From Micromonospora rhizosphaerae (GTDB taxonomy: Bacteria; Actinomycetota; Actinomycetes; Mycobacteriales; Micromonosporaceae), in the NCBI RefSeq assembly GCF_900091465.1, contig NZ_FMHV01000002.1, positions 2,046,001-2,110,000 of the forward strand: a stretch of DNA of 64,000 bases, written 5' to 3'. Below are positions 1 to 9,327 of the stretch, piece by piece. Position numbers and translations under genes: made by a program. Numbering within the stretch: the stretch's first letter is position 1; each line of letters opens with the position of its first letter. Below the pieces are notes generated by a model that had not been told where the DNA came from, searched no databases, and saw only the letters and a program-made list of their open reading frames with translations.

Positions 1-1315
1 AGGTGTCGAAGCGTCGCGTGTACAGGTGCGCGTACGGAAGGGCCTGATGGTGGCGAACCCGCAGGTAAGCCAGCTTGCTCATCTTCTTGATGTCGTCCTG
101 GCGAATGGTGCCGCCTGTCTTCGCGGACTGGACATAATGCGCCTTCACGTAGCTGTTGGGACCGGCGTGCATCCGGAAGTGGTAGCTGTTCGTGATGAAC
201 GGCAGGTTGAGTGGGATGACGAATGCATTCGGTTGAAGACCGTATCTGACCCGACGCCGACGTTCGGGGGTGGCGACGCGCCCGTACACCGGAATCGTCT
301 TCGTGTACCGCAGGACCCATTTGTAGCCGGTCGGCAGGGGCGCCTCGGCGACGATGACGTAGTTGCGAACCAAAAACGCGCAGATCCGCCGCAGCTTCGT
401 CAACTGCCTCTCGTCGGCGATCCCCCTCACCGACGCCACCGCCTGGTCGAAGTATGTGTGGGCGTCTGCGAGACGAACGCGACCCTGCCGGAAAACGAGG
501 CGCAGCAACGCGTAGAGCACCGAAGGATGGTCCTGGCCGAACGTCTTTTCGAATTCGGCCTGAAGAACGTGTGCCACTACCCCTCGCGCGTCTTCCTGAG
601 ACAGGAACGGTAGGGCATTGCCGCCACCGTCAGAAGTATCCACGTTGTCCATCATTGTGCCCTTGGTGGCGGTAATCATGGGCACGAGCATTACGGTCGG
701 CTCCGCACCATTCTGATCATCAGTCTTCGTCAACACGGCCGCTGGCGCGCGAACGCCGCCGCCGTTACCGTCGGAGTCCACCGCGGCGGGCTGCCGTTGG
801 ATCGGGATCGGTGGCTCTCCCGCCTGACGTCTCAGGTCGGACAGGTCGTCCAGGGAACTGGTGTACGTCGTCGATACGGTGACCCGAAGGCATTCCCCGA
901 CCGGCTCAACCTCGTCAGTCACCCGTACCTGGTAGCGTGCCGGCTCCACCAGCATCTGCCCGAACAGGCGGATCGAGGAGCTCGGGTACTTCTTACTGAC
1001 CCGGACCATCGCCTCGATGATCTCCCGGTCGGCCGCCTTTCGGTCCCCCGGGTCGATCGGCGGCTTGCCCGGGGCCTCCTCGAAGCGCTGCTGCGCCCTC
1101 CAGTGGCGCCTCGCCGCCCGCCGGGCCCGCCAAATGAGAACCAGCGCGAGCACCCCCGCGCCGATCCGAGCGGCCGATTCGTCAAGCCACATCGGACGCC
1201 CCGGCCCGGACGGCATGAGCCAGCCGGCGAGCCCGTCCACGAGGGCTACGGCAACCAACAGCGCCGCCAGAATCAGGTAGGCAATGCATGCTGTCGCCGG
1301 TCTGGCGCGTCCCAC
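1..1315 (-). CDS. Partial membrane protein of unknown family (C-terminus off window), paralogue of the 10978-12777 product
   Basis: Reading the minus strand leftwards gives an uninterrupted frame of about 438 codons that leaves the window at base 1. I chose GTG at 1315 because a purine-rich GGAAGGGG lies about ten bases upstream and two hydrophobic segments follow at once (about residues 8-30 and 45-60), then a basic stretch (WRARRAARRHWR) and a large soluble region. Residues such as VPMITATKGTMMDN and ITNSYHFRMHAGPNSY align well with VPVVQPRKGELVDN and LTAESYHLRVNAPSNKY in the product of 10978-12777, in the same order and spacing, so the two are diverged paralogues. A/T-ending codons look more frequent than in the housekeeping genes. 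No function recognised. The reading frame is secure; the start is less so. Confidence 0.8.
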   Translation of the reverse strand, partial: MGRARPATACIAYLILAALLVAVALVDGLAGWLMPSGPGRPMWLDESAARIGAGVLALVLIWRARRAARRHWRAQQRFEEAPGKPPIDPGDRKAADREIIEAMVRVSKKYPSSSIRLFGQMLVEPARYQVRVTDEVEPVGECLRVTVSTTYTSSLDDLSDLRRQAGEPPIPIQRQPAAVDSDGNGGGVRAPAAVLTKTDDQNGAEPTVMLVPMITATKGTMMDNVDTSDGGGNALPFLSQEDARGVVAHVLQAEFEKTFGQDHPSVLYALLRLVFRQGRVRLADAHTYFDQAVASVRGIADERQLTKLRRICAFLVRNYVIVAEAPLPTGYKWVLRYTKTIPVYGRVATPERRRRVRYGLQPNAFVIPLNLPFITNSYHFRMHAGPNSYVKAHYVQSAKTGGTIRQDDIKKMSKLAYLRVRHHQALPYAHLYTRRFDT

Positions 1316-1626
1316 CTCGACCAACCCCCTTCCGCAGCCACCAGCGACTTCGAAGATTCGTTTCGCTGGGTAGCGACAGCCTCGCGGAAAGTAAGATCGA
1401 TCACATCCTCCAGACGGGTGCAGCGAATCCGAACTATGGATAGACAGCCCTCCGAAGTTCGGTCCGTTCTCCACAGTGGATGACCACCCAGCGTCGTGTT
1501 TTGTGAATCGCGGAGATCGGCGGAGGCCCAACATTGGAAGACCGCCGGGGAACCTCATGCCGTCGGTGTCGGCCAGTCGTTGCCGGGTCTCCCGGTGTCG
1601 GACCGTTCGGCTACGGTCGGGGAGTC
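1316..1626. other. Intergenic region between two divergent genes
   Basis: About 310 bases separate the divergent starts at 1315 (minus) and 1627 (plus). The minus frame of the left-hand gene stays open here but has no good start or hydrophobic N-terminus, so I treat it as leader. Promoters for both genes presumably lie here, but I cannot pick convincing -35/-10 pairs. Nothing else seen. Confidence 0.5.
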
Positions 1627-4600
1627 ATGGAGCCGCGGTTCGGCGAGACCATCATCGGGCGGGAACACCCCGCAAGTGTGCTGCGCGCCGAAGTGGACCG
1701 CGCGAGCACAAGCCACGGCGGCCTCGTCCTCGTCACCGGCGAGCCCGGCATCGGCAAGACCACGCTCGTCACGGCCGTGGCCGAGGAGGCCCGGGAGCGG
1801 GGCGCGCTGGTGCTCGGCGCCGCCTGCTGGGATTCCGACAGCGCACCCGGCTACTGGCCCTGGGTGCAGGTGCTGCGCGGCCTGCGCCGCTCGCCCGACG
1901 ACTGGGCGCTCGCGCGGGAGGCCGCAGCACCCGGCCTCGCGGTCCTGCTCGGCGAGACCACCGGTGCCAGCCGCGGCGGCCACAGCACCGGCAGCACCGA
2001 CAGCAGCGGCGGGACCACCGCTGAGACCGCGGACGACGGCGACCTTGAGGCGTTCGCGCTCTACGACGCGGTGACCAGCGCGCTGGTCGCGGTCTCCCAG
2101 CGCCGGCCGGTCGTGGTCGTCCTCGACGACCTGCACTGGGCCGACGCCGCCTCGATGCGGCTGCTCCAGTTCGCCGCCCAGCACACCTGGTTCGAACGGC
2201 TGCTCCTGATCGGCACCTACCGCGACGCCGAGGTCGAGTCGGGCGAACATCCGCTGCGCCCGCTGCTGATGCCACTGACGGCGAAGGCGACCACGATCAC
2301 CCTCACCGGCCTGTCCCGCGACGAGGTGGGCGCGCTGATGACCCGCACGGCCGGCCGCGAGCCCGACCCGGGGCTCCTCGACGAGGTGCACCGGCGCACC
2401 GGCGGCAACCCGTTCTTCGTCGAGCAGACCGCCCGGCTGTGGCGCGCCGACGGCCTGGTCAGCACCATCGCCCCCGGCGTCCGGGAAGCCGTGCGGCGGC
2501 GGCTGGCCCAACTGCCCGCCCCGGTGGTCGAGGCGATCACGGTCGCCGCCGTGCTGGGCCGCGACTTCCACCGCCAGGTCCTCGCCGCCTGCGTACCCAC
2601 CCCGGTCGCGCAGGTCGACCGGCTCCTCGACCGCGCGGTGACCGCCCGGCTCGTGGTGGCCCGCGGCGGCGGCCGGTTCGCCTTCGCCCACGATCTGGTC
2701 CGGGAAACCCTGTACGACGGGCTGCCCGACGACGGCCGCCGCGCCCGACACGCGGCGGTGGTCCGGGCGGTGGACCGCGAGCCGACGCTCACCGAGCGCC
2801 TGATCCCCGCCGACCTGGCGCGCCACGCCTGGCTCGCCAACACGGACCTCGACCCGTCCCGGGCCGCCGAGCTGCTGGTCGCCGCCGCCTGGGACGCCGG
2901 CGGCCGGCTGGCCATGGAGGAGTCGGCGGTCCACTTCCGGCGGGCGCTGGAGGTCGCCGAGGATCCGACCCACCGAGTCAAGATCATGGTGGAGCTGGCG
3001 CAACTGCTGTCGCACCTGGGCGGCCGGGAGGAGGCGGGGCGACTCCTCACCGAGGCGGCGGAGCTGGCATCCGGGCTCGACGACCCCGCGCTGCTGGCCC
3101 GCGTCGCGCTCACCGTCCACCGGCACCTCTGGGCCCCCTCACGCCACTCGACCGACTCCGAGGGGCTGTTGCGGGAGGCGTACCGGCGGCTGATCGGCGA
3201 GCCCGAGGACGGCGTGCCGGTGACCACCGTGGTCGCCGATCTGATCACCGCCACCGAGACGCTCGCCCGCCGCGGGCAGGACGACGAGGCGCTCACCTTC
3301 AGCCTCTGGGCCCGGCACGACACCACGTGGGGGCTGGGCACGGCCGCCGACCGGGCGGCGCTCACCGCCGAGATCCGCGACGTGGCCCGCCGCACCGGCG
3401 ACCGGGAGACGGAGCTGTGGGCGACCAGCCTGCGGTGGGTCGCACTGCTGGAACTCGGCGACCCCCGCTACCTGCACGAGCACACCGCCTTCGTCACGGC
3501 GGGCCGGGAGGGCGACGTGGCCCGGCACCGGATGGCAGGCACCATCGACGGCGGCATCATCGCCGCCTTCCGGGGCGACTTCGCCAAGGCCGACGAGCTG
3601 TTCGGCGAGCTCGCCGGGTTCGGCGAGTGGGAGCACTCCGACCACGCCTTCCTGGGCCACCACCTGCGCTGGTCGTGGCTGCTGCTGCAGGGCCGGTTCG
3701 ACGAGATCGACACGCTGCTCGCCGGGCTGGACCCGACCGACCACCACTACCTGGAGCTGGTCCAGGCGATCACCGCGGTGGAGCGCGGCGACGACCCGGC
3801 CGCCGTACGCCTGACCGTCGGCATCGAGGCGGCGGGCGCGCCGTACCCCCGGCCGGTGTCGCCGCTGTGGCTGCGGCTGCGGGCGCAGGTCGCAGCCGCC
3901 ACCGGCGACCCGCAGCGCTGCGCGCAGGCGCGGGAGGCGCTGCTGCCGTACCGCGGCCAGTGGACGGTTGCCCTGTTCGGCTGCGACATCAGCGGCCCGG
4001 TCGACCACTGGCTCGCCCTCATCGACGCCGCAGAGCAACGCTGGGACGACGCGGTCGCCGGTTTCGAGGCGGCGCGCGACGCCGCCGACCGGATGGGTGC
4101 CCGACCCTGGTCGCTGATCGCCCGCGCCGGCCTGGTGGACGCCCTGACGGGTCGCGGTCGCCCGGGCGATGCGGCCGCCGCGGCCGAGCTGCGCGCCGCC
4201 ACCGCCGCCGAGGCGCGGGCGCTCGGCATGGCGCAGGTGCCGCACCGGCTGGGCGTCGTGGGCGTGGACCCCGCCGCCGCAGGCAGCTCGGCGTCGACAC
4301 CGGCCGGGCCGGGCCACCCAAACCGGGTGCCCGAGAACGGACGGCGATCCGCTGATGCGCAGCTCGGCGGCGGTGTCGGCGAAGGGGCCCAGGCTGCCGC
4401 GGCGGCGGCACCCGTCGCGGCAGCGGTCGTCGACTACGAGTTCCGCCGCGACGGCCCGGTCTGGCAGCTCGCGTACGCCGGGGTGGTCGCGCACCTGCCC
4501 GACGCCAAGGGCCTGCACGACCTGCGCCTGCTGCTCAGCCGGCCCGGCGTCGACGTACCCGCGGTTGAGCTGCTGGACCCCGCCGCCGGCCCGGAACTCG

Positions 4601-4977
4601 CCGCCGCCCGCCGGCTCGGCGGCGACCCGGTCCTCGACGACGAGGCGAAGGCCCGCTACCGGCGCCACCTGCAACGGCTCGACGACGAGATCGACCGGGT
4701 CGCCGCCCGAGGCGACGAGCCGAAGCTGGCCGCCCTCGACGCCGAGCGCGCGGCGCTGCTCGACCAGCTGCGCGCCGCGGCCGGGCTGGCGGGCCGCAGC
4801 CGCCGCCTCGGCGACGAGGCCGAGCGGGCCCGCAAGACCGTGACCGCCCGCATCCGGGACACGCTGCGCCGGCTCGACGACCGCCACCCCGCGCTCGCTG
4901 CCCACCTGCGCGACACCGTCTCCACCGGCAGCACCTGCCGCTACCTCCCCCCTGAGCCGCTGCCCTGGCGCCTCTAA
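1627..4977 (+). CDS. Large AAA/STAND-type regulatory ATPase without a DNA-binding domain
   Basis: A 1116-aa cytosolic protein of the LuxR/AfsR-associated ATPase type. Walker A is GEPGIGKTT at residues 38-46, and Walker B with the typical following sequence is LDDLHWAD near residue 168. A winged-helix-like part follows (to about 420), then a long helical, TPR-like region. After a Gly/Ala-rich linker near residue 905 comes a conserved C-terminal module (VWQLAYAGVVAHLPDAKGL) and a charged coiled coil rich in RRLDDEIDR-type repeats. No LuxR helix-turn-helix and no BTAD/OmpR N-terminus are visible, unlike the 50228-52900 protein, so it probably signals through partners. An upstream TTG at 1534 is in frame, but ATG 1627 has a GGGGAG ribosome site. 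Ligand and partner are unknown. Confidence 0.85.
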   Translation: MEPRFGETIIGREHPASVLRAEVDRASTSHGGLVLVTGEPGIGKTTLVTAVAEEARERGALVLGAACWDSDSAPGYWPWVQVLRGLRRSPDDWALAREAAAPGLAVLLGETTGASRGGHSTGSTDSSGGTTAETADDGDLEAFALYDAVTSALVAVSQRRPVVVVLDDLHWADAASMRLLQFAAQHTWFERLLLIGTYRDAEVESGEHPLRPLLMPLTAKATTITLTGLSRDEVGALMTRTAGREPDPGLLDEVHRRTGGNPFFVEQTARLWRADGLVSTIAPGVREAVRRRLAQLPAPVVEAITVAAVLGRDFHRQVLAACVPTPVAQVDRLLDRAVTARLVVARGGGRFAFAHDLVRETLYDGLPDDGRRARHAAVVRAVDREPTLTERLIPADLARHAWLANTDLDPSRAAELLVAAAWDAGGRLAMEESAVHFRRALEVAEDPTHRVKIMVELAQLLSHLGGREEAGRLLTEAAELASGLDDPALLARVALTVHRHLWAPSRHSTDSEGLLREAYRRLIGEPEDGVPVTTVVADLITATETLARRGQDDEALTFSLWARHDTTWGLGTAADRAALTAEIRDVARRTGDRETELWATSLRWVALLELGDPRYLHEHTAFVTAGREGDVARHRMAGTIDGGIIAAFRGDFAKADELFGELAGFGEWEHSDHAFLGHHLRWSWLLLQGRFDEIDTLLAGLDPTDHHYLELVQAITAVERGDDPAAVRLTVGIEAAGAPYPRPVSPLWLRLRAQVAAATGDPQRCAQAREALLPYRGQWTVALFGCDISGPVDHWLALIDAAEQRWDDAVAGFEAARDAADRMGARPWSLIARAGLVDALTGRGRPGDAAAAAELRAATAAEARALGMAQVPHRLGVVGVDPAAAGSSASTPAGPGHPNRVPENGRRSADAQLGGGVGEGAQAAAAAAPVAAAVVDYEFRRDGPVWQLAYAGVVAHLPDAKGLHDLRLLLSRPGVDVPAVELLDPAAGPELAAARRLGGDPVLDDEAKARYRRHLQRLDDEIDRVAARGDEPKLAALDAERAALLDQLRAAAGLAGRSRRLGDEAERARKTVTARIRDTLRRLDDRHPALAAHLRDTVSTGSTCRYLPPEPLPWRL

Positions 4978-4982
4978 CTGGT

Positions 4983-5007
4983 CTTGGTGATTCGCGTGAT
5001 CATCAAG
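4983..5007. terminator. Short imperfect hairpin between convergent genes
   Basis: CTTGGTGAT at 4983-4991 pairs with ATCATCAAG at 4999-5007 (one G-T mismatch) around a seven-base loop. It sits between the stop of the AAA ATPase and the convergent stop at 5045, so a weak bidirectional terminator is plausible. There is no U tract. Confidence 0.35.
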
Positions 5008-5044
5008 ATGGGCCTGTCGTCAGCGGGTAGCTGAGCGAAAGAGG

Positions 5045-5992
5045 TCACACCGCGGAGTCCAGGCGTTCGCGCTGCTCGGCGGTCAACTCCAGGGACACCC
5101 CCGCGACCGCCTCGTCCAGCTGCTGCACCGTGCTGACGCCCACGATCGGCGTGACGGCCGGGTTCCCTCCGGTCAGCCACGCCAACACCACCCGGTTACG
5201 GTTCGTGCCGGTCTCGGCGGCGATCTCGTCGAGCACCGCGAGGCGGCGGGCGGTGCCGGGGTGGTCGTACTCCGCCGGCAGCGGCTTGTCCGCGCGGGTG
5301 TAGCGGCCGCTCAGCAGCGGCGTGTACGCCCACAGCGCCATGTCCGGGTGGTGCTCCAGGTAGTGGAGCACCTCGTCGCTGACCGCACCGAACCGGTGCA
5401 CCACGGTGGGCTGTGTCCCGGGGCGCGGTTGCAGGTACGTGTGGTGCTGCTGCACCGCGGTGAAGCCGGCGCTGCCGGCGGCCCGCGCGATCTGCCGCGC
5501 CCGCTCGATCTGCCAGACGGGGTAGTTGGAGCCGCCGAGGCGGCCGACCGTACCCGCGGACACCAGCTCGTCGAACGCGGCGACCGACTCTTCCAGCGGG
5601 GTGGCCGGATCGGGCTTGTGGGCCCAGTACAGCTCGACGTGGTCCGTGCCGAGTCGTCGGAGACTGCCCTCGATTCCGCTCTTGATGACCGCGGCCGAGA
5701 GGCCCTCGGCCGTTTCCGGGAATCGCCCGGCCACGGTCGGCTCGCAGCCCACCTTGGTGCTGATCTTGACGCGGTCACGGACGCCCGGGCGGCTTGCCAG
5801 CCAGCGCCCGAGCAATGCCTCGCTCTGCCCGCCGAAGCCGGACGGGTCCACCCAGAACGAGTAGCAGTTGGCGGTGTCGATCCAGACGCCTCCGGCGTCC
5901 ACGAAGCGGTCCAGGAGCTCGAACGAGAGGCGCTCGTCCTGAATCGTGCCGAAGAACATGGCACCAAGAGCCAGGTTGTCAATCATGTCCAT
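5045..5992 (-). CDS. Aldo/keto reductase
   Basis: A 315-aa NADPH-dependent aldo/keto reductase with a (beta/alpha)8-barrel. Visible family marks are LGAMFFGT at the N-terminus, the catalytic Asp/Tyr in IDTANCY, the catalytic Lys in ISTKVG, His in ELYWAHK, and the cofactor-site GxSN element GGSNYPVWQ. It resembles AKR11/12-type and YajO/pyridoxal-reductase-like enzymes, but the substrate cannot be read from sequence. I use ATG at 5992 (MDMIDNLALG); a much longer frame upstream runs into the divergent regulator and shows no family sequence. The neighbour is a divergent MocR-type regulator 40 bases away, which probably controls it. Confidence 0.88.
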   Translation of the reverse strand: MDMIDNLALGAMFFGTIQDERLSFELLDRFVDAGGVWIDTANCYSFWVDPSGFGGQSEALLGRWLASRPGVRDRVKISTKVGCEPTVAGRFPETAEGLSAAVIKSGIEGSLRRLGTDHVELYWAHKPDPATPLEESVAAFDELVSAGTVGRLGGSNYPVWQIERARQIARAAGSAGFTAVQQHHTYLQPRPGTQPTVVHRFGAVSDEVLHYLEHHPDMALWAYTPLLSGRYTRADKPLPAEYDHPGTARRLAVLDEIAAETGTNRNRVVLAWLTGGNPAVTPIVGVSTVQQLDEAVAGVSLELTAEQRERLDSAV

Positions 5993-6032
5993 CACGGTAG
6001 GCGGATTCGGCTCGGCGGTACGCTCCAATCTT

Positions 6033-7454
6033 GTGACCGTTTCCCAGACCAATCTCGCGTGGGCGACGCTGCTGGACGTCGGCCCGCCGGAACGCGGCCG
6101 GCGCCGCCTGCACGATCGCCTGGCGCACGCGCTGCGCACCGCGATCCGGGACGGCCGGCTGGCGGAGGGCGCCGCCGTGCCACCGAGCCGAGCGCTCGCC
6201 GAGGAGCTCGGCTGCTCCCGTTGGGTCGTGACGGAGGCGTACGGGCAGCTCATCGCGGAGGGTTACCTCGCCGCCCGGGTGGGTTCCACGACGCGTGTCT
6301 CGTGGTCACCGGACACCAGGCCGCCGCGGCCTCGCGGGCGGCGCGCACCGGCGCCGCCACCGATCCGGTACGACCTCGCGCCCGGCCTGCCCGACCTGCG
6401 GGCGTTTCCGCGCCGCCGCTGGGCGGACGCCGTCCGGGCGGTCACCGGCTCGGCCGTCCACTACGACCTCGGCCTGCCCGACCCCGGAGGGCACGCGGCG
6501 CTGCGTACCACCGTCGCGGAGTACCTGCGGCGCTCGCGCGGCGCGGACGCGCACCCCGCGTCCGTGACCGTGTGCGCGGGCATCACCGACGGTCTGGTCC
6601 GCACGTGCCGAGCGCTGCGCGCCGAGGGGATCGCCGACCTGGCCGTGGAAGACCCGGGTTGGGGGCGGCTGCGGGACGCCGCGACGAGCGCCGGCCTGCG
6701 CGTGCACCCGGTGCCCGTGGACCACGACGGCCTCCGCGTCGACGACCTCGCGCACACGCCGGCCCGGGCCGTCATCGTCGGCGCGGCACACCAGTTTCCC
6801 ACCGGCACGGTGCTGTCCCCGGCACGCCGGGCACATCTGGTGCGCTGGGCCCGCGAGGTGGACGGCTTCCTCATCGAGGACGACTACGACGCCGAGTTCC
6901 GCTACGACCACCACCCGGTCGCCGTCATGCAGGGAATGGATCCGAGCCGGGTCTTCCTCCTCGGCTCGGTCAGCAAGACGCTGTCGCCGGCCCTCGGCCT
7001 GGGCTGGCTGGTCGCGCCTGCCGCGATGACCCCGGCACTCCGGGCAGCGAACCTCGTCGCCGCCGCGCCACCGGTGCTGGACCAACTCGCGCTCGCCACC
7101 TTCATCGACCGCGGGTGGTACGACGCCCACCTGCGCGCGGCGCGGCGGCGGTTCCGCACCCGCCGCGACCTGCTGGTCCGGATGCTCGGCGCCCAGGTGC
7201 CGGAGGGCCGGGTCGCCGGCACCGCCGCCGGGCTGCACATCCTGCTACACCTACCGGACGGCGCCGACACCCGCGGCGCGGTCCGGGCCGCGGCCGCCGC
7301 CGGGCTGCGCCTGGCGGACCTCGACGACTACCGCGCGAAGCGGTCGGCGGAGCGCGCGCTCGTCCTCGGGTACGGCAACATCAGCGACACGGAGATCCCC
7401 GCAGCCGTCGCGCTCCTCCGCGAAGCGTTGCTTGGCGGTCAGCGGCGGTTGTAG
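6033..7454 (+). CDS. MocR/PdxR-type transcriptional regulator (GntR HTH plus aminotransferase fold)
   Basis: A 473-aa regulator. An N-terminal GntR winged helix (about residues 20-90; LHDRLAHALRTAIRDGRLAEG, split here as LHDRLAHALR and TAIRDGRLAEG, then SRALAEELGCSRWVV) is joined to a fold-type I aminotransferase-like domain. PLP-domain marks are VEDPGWGRLRD, the Asp in EDDYDAEFRYD, and SVSKTLSPALGLGW with the candidate Schiff-base lysine. Such proteins bind PLP as an effector. GTG at 6033 is preferred to starts further upstream because it is the first residue before recognisable sequence and avoids overlapping the divergent aldo/keto reductase; there is no clear Shine-Dalgarno, so the message may be leaderless. 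Its 3' end overlaps the convergent ABC permease gene by 16 bases. Confidence 0.88.
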   Translation: MTVSQTNLAWATLLDVGPPERGRRRLHDRLAHALRTAIRDGRLAEGAAVPPSRALAEELGCSRWVVTEAYGQLIAEGYLAARVGSTTRVSWSPDTRPPRPRGRRAPAPPPIRYDLAPGLPDLRAFPRRRWADAVRAVTGSAVHYDLGLPDPGGHAALRTTVAEYLRRSRGADAHPASVTVCAGITDGLVRTCRALRAEGIADLAVEDPGWGRLRDAATSAGLRVHPVPVDHDGLRVDDLAHTPARAVIVGAAHQFPTGTVLSPARRAHLVRWAREVDGFLIEDDYDAEFRYDHHPVAVMQGMDPSRVFLLGSVSKTLSPALGLGWLVAPAAMTPALRAANLVAAAPPVLDQLALATFIDRGWYDAHLRAARRRFRTRRDLLVRMLGAQVPEGRVAGTAAGLHILLHLPDGADTRGAVRAAAAAGLRLADLDDYRAKRSAERALVLGYGNISDTEIPAAVALLREALLGGQRRL

Positions 7455-8293
7455 CGGTACGTCGTCAGCGTGCCGAAGACCACCACGAAGCCGGCGCTCC
7501 ACAGCAGCAGCCACATGGTGTTCGTCGGGTCGGACGATCCCGCCATCGCCGCCCGCACCGCCGCCACCAGGTGAGTGATCGGGTTGACCTTGACGAACGC
7601 CTGGAGCCAGCCGGGCATGGTGCCCGGGTCGACGAACACGTTGCTCAGGAAGGTCAGCGGGAACAGCACCATCATGCTGACCCCCATCACCGACTTCTCG
7701 CTGCGCAGGATCAGCCCGAAGAACGTCCAGACCCAGGAGAACGCGAACGAGAAGACCACCAGCAGGCCGACCCCGGCCAGCACGCCGAGCAGCCCCCCGT
7801 CGGGCCGGAACCCGAGCACCAGCCCGACGCCGAGGATGACCAGGGCGGCGAGGACGTACCGCAGCACGTCGCCGAAGATCATGCCGACCAGCGCGGCCGG
7901 CCGCCAGACCGGCAGTGTCCGGAACCGGTCGAAGACGCCCTTCTCGATGTCGGTGTTCAGGCCGACTCCGGTGTACATGGTGATCATCACGACGCTGGTG
8001 ACCATGATGCCGGGCAGGAAGAACTGCAGGTAGTTCCGCGGGCTGCCGCCGAGCGCGCCGCCGAACAGGTACGTGAACATCAGCACCATCATGATCGGGA
8101 ACGCGGTCACGTCGAACAGCTGCTCCGGCACGTGCTTGATCTTCAGCAGCGCGCGCCAGCCGAAGGTGAGCGACGCCGACAGTGCGCTCGGCCTCGGCGG
8201 TCGGGCACCGGGCGCGAGGACCGTCGCCAGCGCCTCGGCGGACGGTACGTAGCCGGACGGGGCCCGCCCGGTCGTGGTGGTGGCGTTGATCAT
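7439..8293 (-). CDS. ABC-2 type transporter permease (DrrB-like)
   Basis: A 284-aa integral membrane protein of the ABC-2 export family, with about six transmembrane segments (for example [19 protein letters not shown] and [18 protein letters not shown]). The family motif [10 protein letters not shown], a cytoplasmic [14 protein letters not shown] segment and the late [13 protein letters not shown] region are typical of the daunorubicin-exporter DrrB type. Its start codon overlaps the stop of the ATP-binding gene upstream (ATGA), so the two are translationally coupled and should form a DrrA2B2 efflux complex. The substrate is unknown: no biosynthetic cluster lies nearby, so the DrrB label describes the family rather than a drug. 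Confidence 0.9.
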   Translation of the reverse strand: MINATTTTGRAPSGYVPSAEALATVLAPGARPPRPSALSASLTFGWRALLKIKHVPEQLFDVTAFPIMMVLMFTYLFGGALGGSPRNYLQFFLPGIMVTSVVMITMYTGVGLNTDIEKGVFDRFRTLPVWRPAALVGMIFGDVLRYVLAALVILGVGLVLGFRPDGGLLGVLAGVGLLVVFSFAFSWVWTFFGLILRSEKSVMGVSMMVLFPLTFLSNVFVDPGTMPGWLQAFVKVNPITHLVAAVRAAMAGSSDPTNTMWLLLWSAGFVVVFGTLTTYRYNRR

Positions 8294-9303
8294 CGGGCTG
8301 CCTCCAGCTGGTCGTCCCGCGCGTCGGCCGCGACGGCGGGGTGGTCGGTCAGGGCCAGGAAAACCTCGTCCAGGCTCGGCTGGCCGAGGGAGAAGTCGTC
8401 GACGACGATGCCGGCGCGGGCCAACTCCCCGAGCGCCCGCGCGGCCTGCTCGCCGGCCTCGAGGTCCGAACCGTCACCGCTGACCCGCGCGGTCATCGCC
8501 ACCGGATCCGGTTCGAGCTGCACCGGAACGCCGAGCGCCGCCTGGAGCACCTTCTCGGCCTCGGGCCGCTGCCCCGGGTCGCGCAGTCGCACGTGGATGG
8601 TGCCGGAGCCGACGGACGACTTGAGCTCGCCCGGCGTGCCCTCCGCGATCACCTTGCCGTGGTCGACCACCGCGATCCGCCCGGCGAGGTGATCCGCCTC
8701 GTCCAGGTACTGGGTGGTCAGCAGCACGGTCGTGCCGTGCGCCACCACCGCCCGGACGATCTCCCACACCTGGTTGCGGCTGCGCGGGTCCAGGCCCGTC
8801 GTCGGCTCGTCCAGGAAGAGCAGGTCGGGGGTGCTGAGGATGCTCGCCGCGATGTCGATGCGCCGCCGCATGCCTCCCGAGTACTTCTTGACCTGACGGC
8901 CGGCCGCCTCGGTCAGACCGAACGCGGCGAGCAGGCTCTCGGCCCGCTGGCGGGCGGCCGGCTTGCCCAGCCCGAGCAGCCGACCGAGGAGCACCAGGTT
9001 CTCCACGCCGGTCAGGTCCTCGTCGACCGAGGCGTACTGGCCGGTCAGGCTGACCCGGGCGCGCACGGCGTCGGCCTCCGCCACGACGTCATGACCGAAG
9101 ACCCGCGCCCGGCCGCCGTCGGGGCGCAGCAGCGTGGCCAGCACGCGTACCGCCGTGGTCTTGCCGGCGCCGTTCGGGCCGAGCAGCCCGTAGACGGTGC
9201 CGGCCGGGACCTGGAGATCGATGCCGTCCAGCGCCCGGGTCTCACCGAACGACCGGGTCAGGCCGTCGGCCTCGATGGCCAGTCCGGTGGTGCGCTTACT
9301 CAT
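8290..9303 (-). CDS. ABC transporter ATP-binding protein (DrrA-like)
   Basis: A 337-aa exporter ATPase. Walker A is [11 protein letters not shown], the signature is [10 protein letters not shown], Walker B is [13 protein letters not shown], and the H-loop region is [16 protein letters not shown]. The C-terminal extension of about 90 residues ending [19 protein letters not shown] is the DrrA-specific regulatory part. ATG at 9303 has AGGAAGG about eight bases upstream; an in-frame ATG at 9327 would lie before that ribosome site. It partners the overlapping permease gene (7439-8293). The FMN reductase gene just upstream on the same strand may share the transcript. Confidence 0.92.
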   Translation of the reverse strand: MSKRTTGLAIEADGLTRSFGETRALDGIDLQVPAGTVYGLLGPNGAGKTTAVRVLATLLRPDGGRARVFGHDVVAEADAVRARVSLTGQYASVDEDLTGVENLVLLGRLLGLGKPAARQRAESLLAAFGLTEAAGRQVKKYSGGMRRRIDIAASILSTPDLLFLDEPTTGLDPRSRNQVWEIVRAVVAHGTTVLLTTQYLDEADHLAGRIAVVDHGKVIAEGTPGELKSSVGSGTIHVRLRDPGQRPEAEKVLQAALGVPVQLEPDPVAMTARVSGDGSDLEAGEQAARALGELARAGIVVDDFSLGQPSLDEVFLALTDHPAVAADARDDQLEAAR

Positions 9304-9327
9304 GATCGCAACCTTCCTCTCACACAT

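Noticed and set aside
5261..8692. 1143-codon plus-strand open frame
   Set aside because: It crosses the aldo/keto reductase, MocR and ABC genes in other frames and gives a low-complexity His/Arg/Gly protein. The real genes have family motifs.
7439..9303. Daunorubicin resistance exporter
   Set aside because: DrrA/DrrB resemblance is at family level only and there is no biosynthetic cluster nearby.
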